NCBI RefSeq assembly: GCF_013204825.1
Contig: NZ_JABMKV010000001.1
Coordinates: 744,001 to 808,000, forward strand
DNA length: 64,000 nt
Origin: Pedobacter boryungensis
Lineage (GTDB): Bacteria > Bacteroidota > Bacteroidia > Sphingobacteriales > Sphingobacteriaceae
Reading direction: 5' to 3'
Shown: positions 44,059-53,295 of the stretch, one piece after another
Numbering within the stretch: position 1 is the stretch's first letter
Layout of the letters: each line of letters starts with the position of its first letter
Position numbers and translations under genes: made by a program
Notes under the pieces: generated by a model
The model's input: only the letters and a program-made list of their open reading frames with translations
The model's database searches: none
What the model was told of the DNA's origin: nothing

Positions 44059-44983
44059 TCGCCGCAATTTTATAAAAGCGGGTGGTATAGCAAGTGCTAG
44101 CTTTGCATTGAGCTTAAATTCTCTAGATGCTTTTGCTAATGGTCGATTGCAAAAATTAACTATTTTGCATACTAATGATGTTCATAGTAGGATAGAACCA
44201 TTTCCAATGGATGGTTCTAGAAATGAAGGTTTAGGTGGTACTGCAAGAAGATCAGCATTAATTAAAAGGATTAGAGCTGAGCAAGAAAATGTATTATTAT
44301 TAGATGCTGGGGATATTTTTCAAGGAACACCTTATTTCAATAAATTTGGTGGCGAGCTAGAAATAAAGCTGATGAGTCAGATGCAATATGATGCCACAAC
44401 TTTAGGGAATCATGATTTTGACAATGGTGTTGAAGGATTCTACAAACAATTACCATATGCTAATTTCCCAGTATTAATTGCTAATTACGATTTATCCAAT
44501 ACTGCACTTTCAAAGTCTACACAGCCATTTAAAATTTTTAAAAAAGCAGGACTAAAGATTGGGGTTTTCGGTTTAGGGATTCAATTAAAAGGATTAGTAG
44601 ATCCTAAAAACTACGGAGAAACTCAGTATTTAGATCCAATTACGAAGGCAAATGAGACCGCAGCAATCTTAAAAAACGATTATAAATGCGATTTAGTGAT
44701 TTGTTTATCACACTTAGGATATAAATACCGTAGCGATGCAGTTTCTGATCAGGTATTAGCAAAAAGCACAAGAAATATCGATTTAATTATTGGCGGTCAT
44801 ACGCATACATTTATGGATGTACCAGAAGATGTAAAAAACTTAGATGGACAAATTACGACTATAAACCAAGTAGGTTTCGCTGGAATTAATTTAGGTAGAA
44901 TAGATTATTACTTTGAAGCTTACAAAGACAAAAAAATGAATATTGGTACTCCTTATTTGATTAATAATAAGTTGGATGGATAA
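44036..44983 (+). CDS. Metallophosphatase domain of a split 5'-nucleotidase, Tat-exported
   Basis: The 315-residue product begins MEELLKINRRNFIKAGGIAS, a twin-arginine signal. The calcineurin-like phosphoesterase motifs follow: LHTNDVHSRIEP, DAGDIFQGTPYF, TLGNHDFDNG, CLSHLGYKYR and IGGHTHTF, which supply the two-metal site. It ends after the phosphatase domain and lacks the C-terminal substrate-binding domain, which is in the preceding overlapping gene. The overlap implies coupled translation and probably a complex in the periplasm. The likely activity is nucleotide dephosphorylation for salvage or phosphate supply; the substrate is not proven. Confidence 0.93.
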   Translation: MEELLKINRRNFIKAGGIASASFALSLNSLDAFANGRLQKLTILHTNDVHSRIEPFPMDGSRNEGLGGTARRSALIKRIRAEQENVLLLDAGDIFQGTPYFNKFGGELEIKLMSQMQYDATTLGNHDFDNGVEGFYKQLPYANFPVLIANYDLSNTALSKSTQPFKIFKKAGLKIGVFGLGIQLKGLVDPKNYGETQYLDPITKANETAAILKNDYKCDLVICLSHLGYKYRSDAVSDQVLAKSTRNIDLIIGGHTHTFMDVPEDVKNLDGQITTINQVGFAGINLGRIDYYFEAYKDKKMNIGTPYLINNKLDG

Positions 44984-45010
44984 TTAAGTTCGTAATTGAG
45001 GAGCTTAAAA

Positions 45011-46102
45011 TTAAATTAAAAATCCACCACCTAACAAATCATTACCTTCGTAAAAAACAGCAGACTGACCAGGTGCTATTGCAGAAACATTGTGATCAAA
45101 AACTACACGCATTTGGTCTTTTTCTTGAACAATGGTACTTAACATTCCAGCATCTTTATAACGAATTTTAGTAATCACGTTATCCATTGGTTCGTTAATG
45201 TTTTCGTATTTAATTAAGTTGATATTTCTAACCATTGCTTCTTTACGCTCCAATTCATCAGCTCTACCCAATACAACCGTATTACTTTCCGGTAAAATTT
45301 GGGTAACAAACATCGGTTCGCCGAAAGCAACACCTAGGCCTTTACGTTGACCAATAGTATAAAAAGGATAGCCTTTATGTTGGCCAATAATCATTCCGTT
45401 ACTGTTTACGAAATTTCCTCCGGCAACCCTATCTTCTAAATCCTCTACTTTATGTTTTAAGAAAGCTCTATAATCATTGTCTGGAACAAAGCAAATTTCG
45501 TAACTCTCAGATTTTTTTGCCAATTCTTCTTGTCCCATATCCATTGCCATCTGGCGGATTTCTGCTTTTGCAAAACTGCCTAACGGGAATTTAGTACGTG
45601 ATAAATTCTCTTGCGAAACACCCCATAATACATAAGATTGATCTTTATTTTCGTCTTTTCCTTTAGAAATTACATAACGACCGTTATCTTGTTGACGGAT
45701 ATTTGCATAATGACCTGTTGCAATAAATTCACAATCTAGTTTGTTAGCACGTTTTAATAAAGCTTCCCATTTGATATGGGTATTACATAAAACACAAGGA
45801 TTTGGCGTGCGACCAGCTAAATATTCATCTACAAAATTGTCAATTACAAAATCGCCAAATTCATCACGGATATCTAAAATATAATGTGGGAAACCGTAGT
45901 TTACAGCCAAGGTACGAGCATCATTAATGCTGTCTAAACTACAACAACCGGTTTCTTTACTGCTTCCACCAGATGTAGCATAATCCCAGGTCTTCATTGT
46001 AAGGCCAATTACTTCATAACCCTGCTCATGCAACATTACAGCAGCAACCGAACTATCAACTCCGCCACTCATGGCCACTAAAATTCTACCGTGTTTACTC
46101 AT
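45011..46102 (-). CDS. mnmA: tRNA-specific 2-thiouridylase MnmA
   Basis: Adds sulfur to U34 of Lys, Glu and Gln tRNAs. The 363-residue product has the PP-loop ATPase motif VAMSGGVDSSVAA, catalytic Cys in TPNPCVLCN, the second Cys in SYEICFVPDN, and YTIGQRKGLGV. Length matches the family. It is convergent with the 5'-nucleotidase gene (27-base gap). One of its substrates would be the tRNA-Lys(UUU) encoded at 61.1 kb. Confidence 0.96.
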   Translation of the reverse strand: MSKHGRILVAMSGGVDSSVAAVMLHEQGYEVIGLTMKTWDYATSGGSSKETGCCSLDSINDARTLAVNYGFPHYILDIRDEFGDFVIDNFVDEYLAGRTPNPCVLCNTHIKWEALLKRANKLDCEFIATGHYANIRQQDNGRYVISKGKDENKDQSYVLWGVSQENLSRTKFPLGSFAKAEIRQMAMDMGQEELAKKSESYEICFVPDNDYRAFLKHKVEDLEDRVAGGNFVNSNGMIIGQHKGYPFYTIGQRKGLGVAFGEPMFVTQILPESNTVVLGRADELERKEAMVRNINLIKYENINEPMDNVITKIRYKDAGMLSTIVQEKDQMRVVFDHNVSAIAPGQSAVFYEGNDLLGGGFLI

Positions 46103-46181
46103 TATTAAAAATCTGGATGCAAAAATACAGGTTTTTGATGAAATAAATAGTTAAGGTAGTCTTAGCAATGTAAAAAGGCTA

Positions 46182-47213
46182 TTAGTTTTTTTGACTGGAT
46201 ACCCTAGCTTGAATGGTTGTGTCAAGAAGCACAGTGTCGTATTTTTCACTTTCTTTATTAGCTATTAATGCTAGTAATTGCTTTGTAGCCAAATTACCTA
46301 TTTCAAATGCTGGCTGATGAATTGTACTTAAAGAAGGGTGTAGTGCATCCGCCAAATCTGTATTACTAAAACCAATTAACGCAACATCAGTTGGAATTTG
46401 ATAGCCTAATTGATTAATTAGCGATAAACATTTTGTAGTTAATTGATCAGTAGCAGTAAAAATACCAGTTGGTTTATTCTTTAATGCCATTAATTCCTGT
46501 ATCGCTTTTTCTAAGTTTTGATGTAAAGAAGTTGCATTAGAGGTATCACAAAATTTAACGAGTTCTTCTCGATAAGTCAAACCCGAATCTTTCAATGCTT
46601 TCTTGTATCCTTCAAAACGATCAGTAGCCATACTCAATTTGGTGTTGCTGCTAATATGTGCAATACTCTTATAACCATTGTTAATTAAATGCATTGTAGC
46701 ATCATAAGCGCCTTTAAAATTATCAGACGCCACTTTATGTGTATTTATATGATCACTCAATCTATCAAACAATACAATTGGTAAACCAGATTTTTGTAAA
46801 TCGATTAAGTAATCGAAATCTGTAGTTTGATAAGCAGGAGAGATGAGCAATCCATCAATTCCTCCAGCATATAATAAATTTACGCAAGCCTTTTCTTGTT
46901 CAAAAGATTCTTTGCTTTGCATAATGATTAGCTGGTAATTATGATCAGTGCAATACTGATCGATACCATCTAGCATTTGTGCCACAAAATTGTTGTCAAT
47001 AGAACAAACCACCACTCCAATAGATCTACTTTTACCTTCTTTTAAACTTTTGGCCATTCGATTAGGAATATAATGATGCTCCTTAGCATAGGCTACAACC
47101 TTTTGCTTAGTTTCATCACCAATTTGATAGCTATCTGTTAATGCCCTAGAAACGGTAGAAATAGATAAGTTTAACGCTTTGGCAATATCTCGTAAAGTGA
47201 TATTAGTGTTCAT
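46182..47213 (-). CDS. LacI-family transcriptional regulator
   Basis: The product has 343 residues from ATG 47,213 (MNTNITLRDIAKAL); a TTG one codon upstream is also open. The LacI helix-turn-helix and hinge are clear: ITLRDIAKALNLSISTVSRA, then IPNRMAKSLKEGKSRSIGVV. A periplasmic-binding-protein-like effector domain follows (SIDNNFVAQMLDGI, FDRLSDHIN, GFSNTDLADALHPSLSTIHQ). It is divergent from the GH92 gene at 47,391, and a perfect palindrome lies between (47,293-47,310). The likely job is sugar-responsive control of the mannosidase and of itself. Confidence 0.93.
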   Translation of the reverse strand: MNTNITLRDIAKALNLSISTVSRALTDSYQIGDETKQKVVAYAKEHHYIPNRMAKSLKEGKSRSIGVVVCSIDNNFVAQMLDGIDQYCTDHNYQLIIMQSKESFEQEKACVNLLYAGGIDGLLISPAYQTTDFDYLIDLQKSGLPIVLFDRLSDHINTHKVASDNFKGAYDATMHLINNGYKSIAHISSNTKLSMATDRFEGYKKALKDSGLTYREELVKFCDTSNATSLHQNLEKAIQELMALKNKPTGIFTATDQLTTKCLSLINQLGYQIPTDVALIGFSNTDLADALHPSLSTIHQPAFEIGNLATKQLLALIANKESEKYDTVLLDTTIQARVSSQKN

Positions 47214-47292
47214 CAATTATTTATAATATTAAATGCTAAGGTACAATTTTTTGATATTTTAAGAGAACCTGATTATCCCTATTGTATGGTTA

Positions 47293-47310
47293 TACTAAAA
47301 CCTTTTAGTA
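47293..47310. promoter_or_regulatory. Candidate LacI-family operator
   Basis: TACTAAAA-CC-TTTTAGTA, an 18-base palindrome with perfect 8-base arms, lies 79 bases from the LacI start and 80 bases from the GH92 start, in the middle of the divergent gap. Further TAGTTTT half-sites follow at about 47,312 and 47,332. Size and symmetry suit a LacI dimer, although the usual central CG is CC here. Confidence 0.5.
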
Positions 47311-47390
47311 ATAGTTTTTTAATGGTATAATAGTTTTCAGCTAAAATTAATACCTTAGATTTTCTATTTATTATTCTGCTATAAAAAATT

Positions 47391-49676
47391 ATGAAACAAA
47401 TTTTATTCTACGGCTTATTTTTCATTTCAATCGTTGCTAATGCACAGCAAAATCTTGTTAAGTATGTAAAACCATTAATTGGTACCGAAAAAATGGGACA
47501 CACTTACCCAGGTGCCACAGTTCCATTTGGGGCGGTACAATTAAGTCCAGAAACAGATACTATTTCTTATGAAGTTAATGGTAAGTATAATGGTGATGTA
47601 TATAAATATTGCGCAGGATATAAATATGAAGATAAAACCATAGTTGGATTTAGTCATACCCATTTTAGCGGAACGGGTCACTCTGATTTGGGTGATTTTC
47701 TAATCATGCCTACGCAAGGTAAGTTGCAGTTAAACCCAGGTGTTGCAAGTGATACCAAGACTGGTTATCGTTCGGCATTCTCTCATGCTAATGAAGTTGC
47801 AGAAGCGAGTTATTACAAAGTAAAATTAGATGATGATAACATTACCGCAGAAATGACGGCTACCACACGTGTAGGTATGCATCAATATACGTTTCCAAAA
47901 TCTAATCAAAGTCATATCATATTAGATTTGATGGCAGGAATTTATAACTACGATGAAAAAACAGTTTGGACCTACGTTCGTGTAGTAAACGATACTTTAA
48001 TTACAGGTTACCGTCAAACATACGGATGGGCTCGTACTCGTACTGTTTATTTTTCAATGAGTTTCTCTAAACCATTTAAAAGCTATGGTCAAAAGAATTA
48101 CGATGCTAAACAAGCATATCGTGGTTTCTGGGGTAAATTTGATCAAACCAAAAACTTCCCGGAAATAGCAGGTAGAAAAGTTAGAATGTACTTTGATTTT
48201 GATACGAATGAAGGTGAGAAAATTAAAATCAAATTTGCTTTATCGCCAGTAAGCCAAGAAAATGCATTGCAAAATATGCGTTCTGAAATTACAGGTTGGG
48301 ATTTTGAAAAAGTTAAAGCACAAGCGCAAGCTACTTGGAATAAAGAATTGAATAAAATTAATATCTCTGCATCTGATGATGATAAAACCAATTTCTATAC
48401 GGCGATGTATCATGCGTTTATTAATCCAACAACTTATACAGATGTAAATGGTCAATATAAAGGATTAGATCAGGATGTACACACGGCAAATGGTTTTACA
48501 AACTACACTACATTTTCTCTATGGGATACTTATAGAGCTTTACATCCATTTTTTAACATTATCCAACCAGCTCGAAACAATGATATGGTTAAATCTATGT
48601 TAGCGCATTACGATCAAAGTAGTTTGCAAATGTTGCCAATATGGTCGCATTATGCGAATGACAATTGGTGCATGAGTGGTTATCACAGTGTTTCTGTAAT
48701 TGCTGATGCAGTTATAAAAGGAGTTTACAATGGCGATGCAAATAAAGCTTTAGATGCTTGTGTAATGACTGCAAAACATCGCAACTACGAAGGAATAGGT
48801 TATTACATGGATTTGGGCTATATCCCAGCAGAACGAAGTGGCGTTTCTGTTTCTAATACATTAGAATATGCATACGATGATTGGGCAATCGCTCAGATGG
48901 CTAAGAAGCTAAACCGAATGGATATTTACAATGAATTTATTAAACGCTCTGGCAATTGGAAAAATAATTACGATGCGTCAATTGGTTTTATGCGTCCTAA
49001 AATGGCAGATGGAACATTTAAGCAAAAGTTTGATAGTAAAGATACAGAGGGCCAAGGTTTTATTGAAGGTAATAGTTGGAATTATAGCTTTTTCGTACCA
49101 CAAGATCCTGCAGGATTAATTGAAGTAATGGGTGGTAAAAAGAAGTTCGCTATGCGTTTGGATACCTTATTTACCATGCATTTACCTGATGAATTTTTTG
49201 CGCATACTGAAGATATTACTCGTGAAGGAATTATTGGAGGTTATGTACATGGAAATGAACCAGCACATCATATTGCTTATTTATACAATTGGGCAGATCA
49301 GGCCTATAAAACCCAAGCTCAAGTGCGTCATATCTTAAAAATGCAATATAAACCTACACCAGATGGGTTGGGGGGTAACGATGATTGTGGCCAGATGAGT
49401 GCCTGGTATATGTTTTCATCTTTAGGTTTTTATCCTGTTTCGCCAGGTGGCGATGAATATGCATTAGGTTCTCCAGCAGTAAATAATGCAAGTTTAAGCT
49501 TAGAAAACGGAAAAACATTTGCTGTTGAAGCCATTAATCAGAGCGATAAAAATGTATATGTGCAGAAGGTTTTATTAAATGGAAAGGAATTAACTAAACC
49601 ATTTATTAAGCATAGCGATATTACATCTGGTGGTAAACTAACTTTTTACATGGGAGCAAAGCCGAAGAAATCTTAA
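47391..49676 (+). CDS. Secreted GH92 alpha-mannosidase
   Basis: The 761-residue product has signal peptide MKQILFYGLFFISIVANA|Q and a single GH92 catalytic unit. Signatures are GTEKMGHTYPGATVPFGAVQ, GFSHTHFSGTGHSDLGDF, IEGNSWNYSFFVPQD (general acid region), GNEPAHHIAYLYNW and GNDDCGQMSAWYMFSSLGFY (both acidic residues before Cys). Unlike the GH92 at 17.6 kb it has no extra C-terminal domains, and the region before DCGQ reads ND rather than NE, so the two may have different linkage preferences. It is probably controlled by the divergent LacI gene. Confidence 0.94.
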   Translation: MKQILFYGLFFISIVANAQQNLVKYVKPLIGTEKMGHTYPGATVPFGAVQLSPETDTISYEVNGKYNGDVYKYCAGYKYEDKTIVGFSHTHFSGTGHSDLGDFLIMPTQGKLQLNPGVASDTKTGYRSAFSHANEVAEASYYKVKLDDDNITAEMTATTRVGMHQYTFPKSNQSHIILDLMAGIYNYDEKTVWTYVRVVNDTLITGYRQTYGWARTRTVYFSMSFSKPFKSYGQKNYDAKQAYRGFWGKFDQTKNFPEIAGRKVRMYFDFDTNEGEKIKIKFALSPVSQENALQNMRSEITGWDFEKVKAQAQATWNKELNKINISASDDDKTNFYTAMYHAFINPTTYTDVNGQYKGLDQDVHTANGFTNYTTFSLWDTYRALHPFFNIIQPARNNDMVKSMLAHYDQSSLQMLPIWSHYANDNWCMSGYHSVSVIADAVIKGVYNGDANKALDACVMTAKHRNYEGIGYYMDLGYIPAERSGVSVSNTLEYAYDDWAIAQMAKKLNRMDIYNEFIKRSGNWKNNYDASIGFMRPKMADGTFKQKFDSKDTEGQGFIEGNSWNYSFFVPQDPAGLIEVMGGKKKFAMRLDTLFTMHLPDEFFAHTEDITREGIIGGYVHGNEPAHHIAYLYNWADQAYKTQAQVRHILKMQYKPTPDGLGGNDDCGQMSAWYMFSSLGFYPVSPGGDEYALGSPAVNNASLSLENGKTFAVEAINQSDKNVYVQKVLLNGKELTKPFIKHSDITSGGKLTFYMGAKPKKS

Positions 49677-50209
49677 GATTTATCGTTTTTATTTTTTTAA
49701 AAATCGCTTCATTCTTCCCAATGACTTCTATTTGTCGTCTTTGCGAAGGAGGCTTTTCGCCTCGTGTGGCAATCTCATTGCTGCTAAAATACAACAGTTC
49801 AAACGAATGTCCGAAGATGTCCGAAAATGTCTCGATTTATCAGTGAAAAAGTAGTTTTCTCCTAGACTTCTCCTAGGTTTGTTCTGGTATTGTTCTGCTA
49901 AAACGCGGTTTTCTAGGAGGAGTGTAGGAGCAAACTAGGAGAAAACTATATTAAATTAACCCAAGTTCGAGATTACAATCCACTTAACAGTTCCAAAATA
50001 TTAATTGTTCAACAGCTTTAAGATTGCTTCATTCTTCCCAATGACATGTATTCTGATTTTTGTGAACAGGAACGATGAAGCATTCTCATTATTAACTTAA
50101 GTTTAAAATTAAGACTTCAATAACAACTAGATAGCTATTTCTTGATAACTAATTCATTTTTGCTCCAATAATTTTTTACATATTTAGGGTTCTAAAAAGA
50201 ATGCTAAGA
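49677..50209. other. 533-base gene-free spacer rich in repeats
   Basis: No plausible gene. It contains a 20-base exact direct repeat (gcttcattcttcccaatgac at 49,706-49,725 and 50,026-50,045), a tandem run of three 10-base units near atgtccgaag (49,807-49,834), and a long palindrome at 49,852-49,948. It also holds a hairpin gaggc/gcctc at about 49,748-49,765 within another GTCATT-type repeat. Much of it seems to be decayed interspersed repeat. Confidence 0.7.
49852..49948. repeat. 97-base palindrome with multiple CTCCTAG/CTAGGAG words
   Basis: Outer arms tagttttctcctag (49,852-49,865) and ctaggagaaaacta (49,935-49,948) are perfect reverse complements. Inside, the left side has a second ctcctag and the right side two more taggag words, so several alternative pairings are possible around a loop containing ttctgctaaaacgcgg. 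No T-run follows either arm. Confidence 0.7.
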
Positions 50210-52057
50210 ATGAAAGTTGTTATTGCTGAAAAGCCATCTGTAGGTCGTGAGTTAGCTAAAGTGTTTGGGGCTATAACCAGAAAAGATGGATATATTGAAG
50301 GTAAAGGCTATTCATTTACTTGGGCTTTTGGGCACTTATTACAATTGGCGCCGCCACAAGATTATGGTTTTATAGGTTGGCGAAAACAACACTTGCCAAT
50401 GCTTCCAGCTAAGTTTAAACTGGCTATACGTAAAATTAAAACGAAAGATGGTTTTGTAGAAGATCCAGGGGTTCGAAAGCAATTAGATATTATCCAAAAA
50501 TTGTTCGATGAAGCTACAGAAATCATTGTAGCAACAGATGCTGGTCGGGAAGGCGAATTGATTTTTAGGTATATTTATTATTTCTTAAAATGTAAAAAAC
50601 CATTTAAACGTCTGTGGATTTCCTCACAAACTGACGAAGCGATTAAAGATGGTTTTAGGAATCTTAAACCTGGCTCAGATTACGATACTTTGTTTAATTC
50701 GGCACACGCTCGTTCGCAAAGCGATTGGTTAGTGGGCATGAATGCGACACAAGCATTAAGTTTATCTGCTGGTAATAAAACTGTTCTATCATTAGGTAGG
50801 GTACAAACACCAACACTAGCAATGATTTGTGCTAGATTTTTAGAGAACAAAAACTTTGTGCCCCAAACTTTTTATCAAATCGCTATTCAATTAGATAAAG
50901 ATGGTCAGTTATTCAAGGCAATTTCTGCAGCTAATTTTAAAACCCAGCCTGAGGCGCAAGCAATTTTTGATAAAGTAGAAGATGTAGCATCTGGCTTTGC
51001 GACTGGTGGAAACATAACAGCTGTTGAAGCAAAGCCCAGAAAGGAACCGCCACCACTATTGCACGATTTAAGTAGTTTGCAACAAGAAGCCAATAAGAAA
51101 AATGGCTTTACAGCAGATCAAACCTTAAATTTATTGCAGAATTTATATGAGAGCAAATTGGTTTCCTACCCACGTACAGGTAGTCGCTATATTGGTGATG
51201 ATGTTTTTGCAAATGTACCTAAACTGATTTCAACCTTAACTGATCATCCAATTTTTGCAAACCAAGCTAGTTTTTTACAAACAGCAACACTCAACAAAAG
51301 AAGTGTAAATGCTAAAAAAGTAACAGATCACCATGCTATTTTGCCTACAGGCGAAAAACCTTACAATTTAAGTAAGGATCATCAGGCTGTATATGATATG
51401 GTTGCAGGAAGAATGTTAGAAGCATTTCATCAAGAATGTATAAAAGAAATCACTAAAATCACTGTAGAATCGGGTTCTGTATTTATAGCGAATGGTACTG
51501 TTATCCGTTCTACTGGATGGCGTTCGGTATTTAATGAAACTGAAGAAGATAAAAAAGATGAAGAAAATCCGGCTTTGCCAAAAGTTAAAGTTGGAGAATT
51601 ATTACCAATCGTAAATAAAGCTTTATTAGAAAAACAAACCAAGCCAAAATCTTTGTATAACGAAGCATCTTTGTTAAAAGCGCTAGAAACTTCGGGTAAA
51701 GAAATTGAAGATGAAGAATTGCGCTATGCAATGAAAGACAGTGGTTTAGGTACACCGGCAACTCGTGCAGCAATTATAGAAACCTTATTAACTAGAGAAT
51801 ATATTGTTCGTGAAAAACGCAACTTAATTCCAACCACCAAAGGGTTGGCAGTTTATGAAGTTGTAAAGGATAAGAAAATCGCACAGGCAGAGTTAACTGG
51901 CCAATGGGAGAAACGACTAGAAGAAATTCGTTCTGGTGCATCGGTAACTGATTTTAAAACAGAAATTGAAGAATATACTAAAACGATTACACAAGAGCTT
52001 TTATTAGCAGGAGTGGGACTTTCGGCTCAATTATCACAAGTTCCAGCAGCTAGCTAA
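50210..52057 (+). CDS. topB: DNA topoisomerase III (type IA)
   Basis: The product has 615 residues from ATG 50,210 (MKVVIAEKPSVGRELAKVFG); an ATG three codons upstream is also open. The TOPRIM domain has VIAEKPSVGREL and ATDAGREGELIFR; the active-site Tyr is in LVSYPRTGSRYIGDD; LGRVQTPTLAM and GLGTPATRAAIIETLL are further type IA signatures. It lacks a long zinc-ribbon tail. TopB-type enzymes decatenate DNA and in many bacteria are also carried by mobile elements, but the length and codon use here look chromosomal. It is flanked by repeat-rich spacers on both sides. Confidence 0.94.
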   Translation: MKVVIAEKPSVGRELAKVFGAITRKDGYIEGKGYSFTWAFGHLLQLAPPQDYGFIGWRKQHLPMLPAKFKLAIRKIKTKDGFVEDPGVRKQLDIIQKLFDEATEIIVATDAGREGELIFRYIYYFLKCKKPFKRLWISSQTDEAIKDGFRNLKPGSDYDTLFNSAHARSQSDWLVGMNATQALSLSAGNKTVLSLGRVQTPTLAMICARFLENKNFVPQTFYQIAIQLDKDGQLFKAISAANFKTQPEAQAIFDKVEDVASGFATGGNITAVEAKPRKEPPPLLHDLSSLQQEANKKNGFTADQTLNLLQNLYESKLVSYPRTGSRYIGDDVFANVPKLISTLTDHPIFANQASFLQTATLNKRSVNAKKVTDHHAILPTGEKPYNLSKDHQAVYDMVAGRMLEAFHQECIKEITKITVESGSVFIANGTVIRSTGWRSVFNETEEDKKDEENPALPKVKVGELLPIVNKALLEKQTKPKSLYNEASLLKALETSGKEIEDEELRYAMKDSGLGTPATRAAIIETLLTREYIVREKRNLIPTTKGLAVYEVVKDKKIAQAELTGQWEKRLEEIRSGASVTDFKTEIEEYTKTITQELLLAGVGLSAQLSQVPAAS

Positions 52058-52063
52058 CTTAAC

Positions 52064-52168
52064 TGTCATTTCGGCAAAATGAAGAAACCCTTTTAAATCC
52101 CGTCATTTCGACCGGAGTGGAGAAATCTTTTTAAACTTCGTCATTTCGAGCGTAGCCGAGAAATCTTT
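52064..52168. repeat. Three degenerate tandem copies of a ~30-base GTCATTTCG unit
   Basis: Copies start at about 52,065 (gtcatttcggcaaaatgaag), 52,101 (cgtcatttcgaccggagtgg then agaaatcttt) and 52,139 (cgtcatttcgagcgtagccg then agaaatcttt), period about 37-38 bases. The same unit forms the left arm of the hairpin at 38,964. Such units are scattered in Bacteroidota intergenic DNA. Confidence 0.75.
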
Positions 52169-52257
52169 AGGCAAAGTATTTTGAAGAATATATCTCCCTT
52201 ACTGCATTAAGTTTAACATGACATAAAATTTAAAGTATTTTTTTATATTGCTTCATC

Positions 52258-53289
52258 ATGAATCGTAAATATTTTCTATCCTCAATTATTACTGCTCCAC
52301 TTCTTTTAAGTTCACTCTCTAGCAAAGCTGATGTAATTTCTTCTTTCACAAACGAATCTAAGCGCATAAAAATACCACCTTATCTTTTACCTGGAGATAC
52401 CATTGGCATAACTTGTCCAGCAGGTTATATTACTCAAGCTGAGATTGATCCGTCGATTATTCAAATGAAAAGTTGGGGGTTTAATGTTGTAATTGGCAAA
52501 ACGGTTGGTGCCAAAGATTTTACTTTCGGTGGTACAGATCAAGAGCGCTTAACAGACTTGCAACAAATGTTAGATGATCCAACTATAAAAGCAATTATGT
52601 GTGCAAGGGGAGGATACGGGGCAATCAGAATTGTAGATCAATTGGATTTTAGTAGTTATAAATCATCACCCAAATGGTTAATTGGATTTAGTGATATCAC
52701 CATTTTGCATAGCCATATCAATACCAATTATCACGTGGCAACTATTCATTCTAAAATGTGTAATAGTTTTCCATCCGATTGGGCCTTGGCAGAACCAATT
52801 CAAGTAGAAACAATAAACTCTATCCAGCAGGCGCTGAAAGGAGAGAAAATGAAATACGTTGCACCATATAATGCTAGTAATAGAATGGGAGAGGCAAAAG
52901 GTGAATTGATTGGAGGGAATTTACGTTGCATTGAGAATCTATCAGGAAGTAAATCGGAAATTGAAACAGATGGTAAAATTCTTTTTGTAGAAGACACTGG
53001 AGAATATTTATACAGTATTGATAGAATGTTTTATAATCTCAAACGCAGTGGGAAATTAGAAAAATTAAAAGGACTGATTATTGGTGGCTTTAAAGTAAAA
53101 CCTGATGATTCTGGTGATGAGTTTGGCAAAAGCTTAGTGGAAATTGTATTAGATAAAGTAAAAGAATATGATTATCCAGTTTGCTTTGATTTTCCAGTGG
53201 GGCACCAAAGAGCTAATTTCGCTTTAAAATGTGGAGTTAAGCATGTGATTGACGTGAGAGCTGAAGGAAGTAAACTTGAGGAGGTTTAA
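52258..53289 (+). CDS. LD-carboxypeptidase (muramoyltetrapeptide carboxypeptidase, family S66)
   Basis: Removes the terminal D-Ala from murein tetrapeptides during cell-wall recycling. The 343-residue product has the S66 signatures: LLPGDTIGITCPAGYI at the start of the domain, CARGGYGAIR, nucleophile Ser in LIGFSDITILH, Glu in LFVEDTGEYLYSIDRM, and the His region FPVGHQRANFALKCG. Residues 1-25 (MNRKYFLSSIITAPLLLSSL) form an export signal, so unlike cytoplasmic LdcA this copy probably works in the periplasm. It is followed at once by the inverted-repeat-bounded GxxExxY unit. Confidence 0.9.
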   Translation: MNRKYFLSSIITAPLLLSSLSSKADVISSFTNESKRIKIPPYLLPGDTIGITCPAGYITQAEIDPSIIQMKSWGFNVVIGKTVGAKDFTFGGTDQERLTDLQQMLDDPTIKAIMCARGGYGAIRIVDQLDFSSYKSSPKWLIGFSDITILHSHINTNYHVATIHSKMCNSFPSDWALAEPIQVETINSIQQALKGEKMKYVAPYNASNRMGEAKGELIGGNLRCIENLSGSKSEIETDGKILFVEDTGEYLYSIDRMFYNLKRSGKLEKLKGLIIGGFKVKPDDSGDEFGKSLVEIVLDKVKEYDYPVCFDFPVGHQRANFALKCGVKHVIDVRAEGSKLEEV

Positions 53290-53295
53290 ATTATA

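Noticed and set aside
50210-52057. topB as part of an integrative conjugative element
   Set aside because: No conjugation, relaxase or integrase genes nearby; flanks are ordinary chromosomal genes.
49677-52168. CRISPR array in the repeat-rich spacers
   Set aside because: Repeats are few, degenerate and mostly palindromic, without regular spacers or cas genes.
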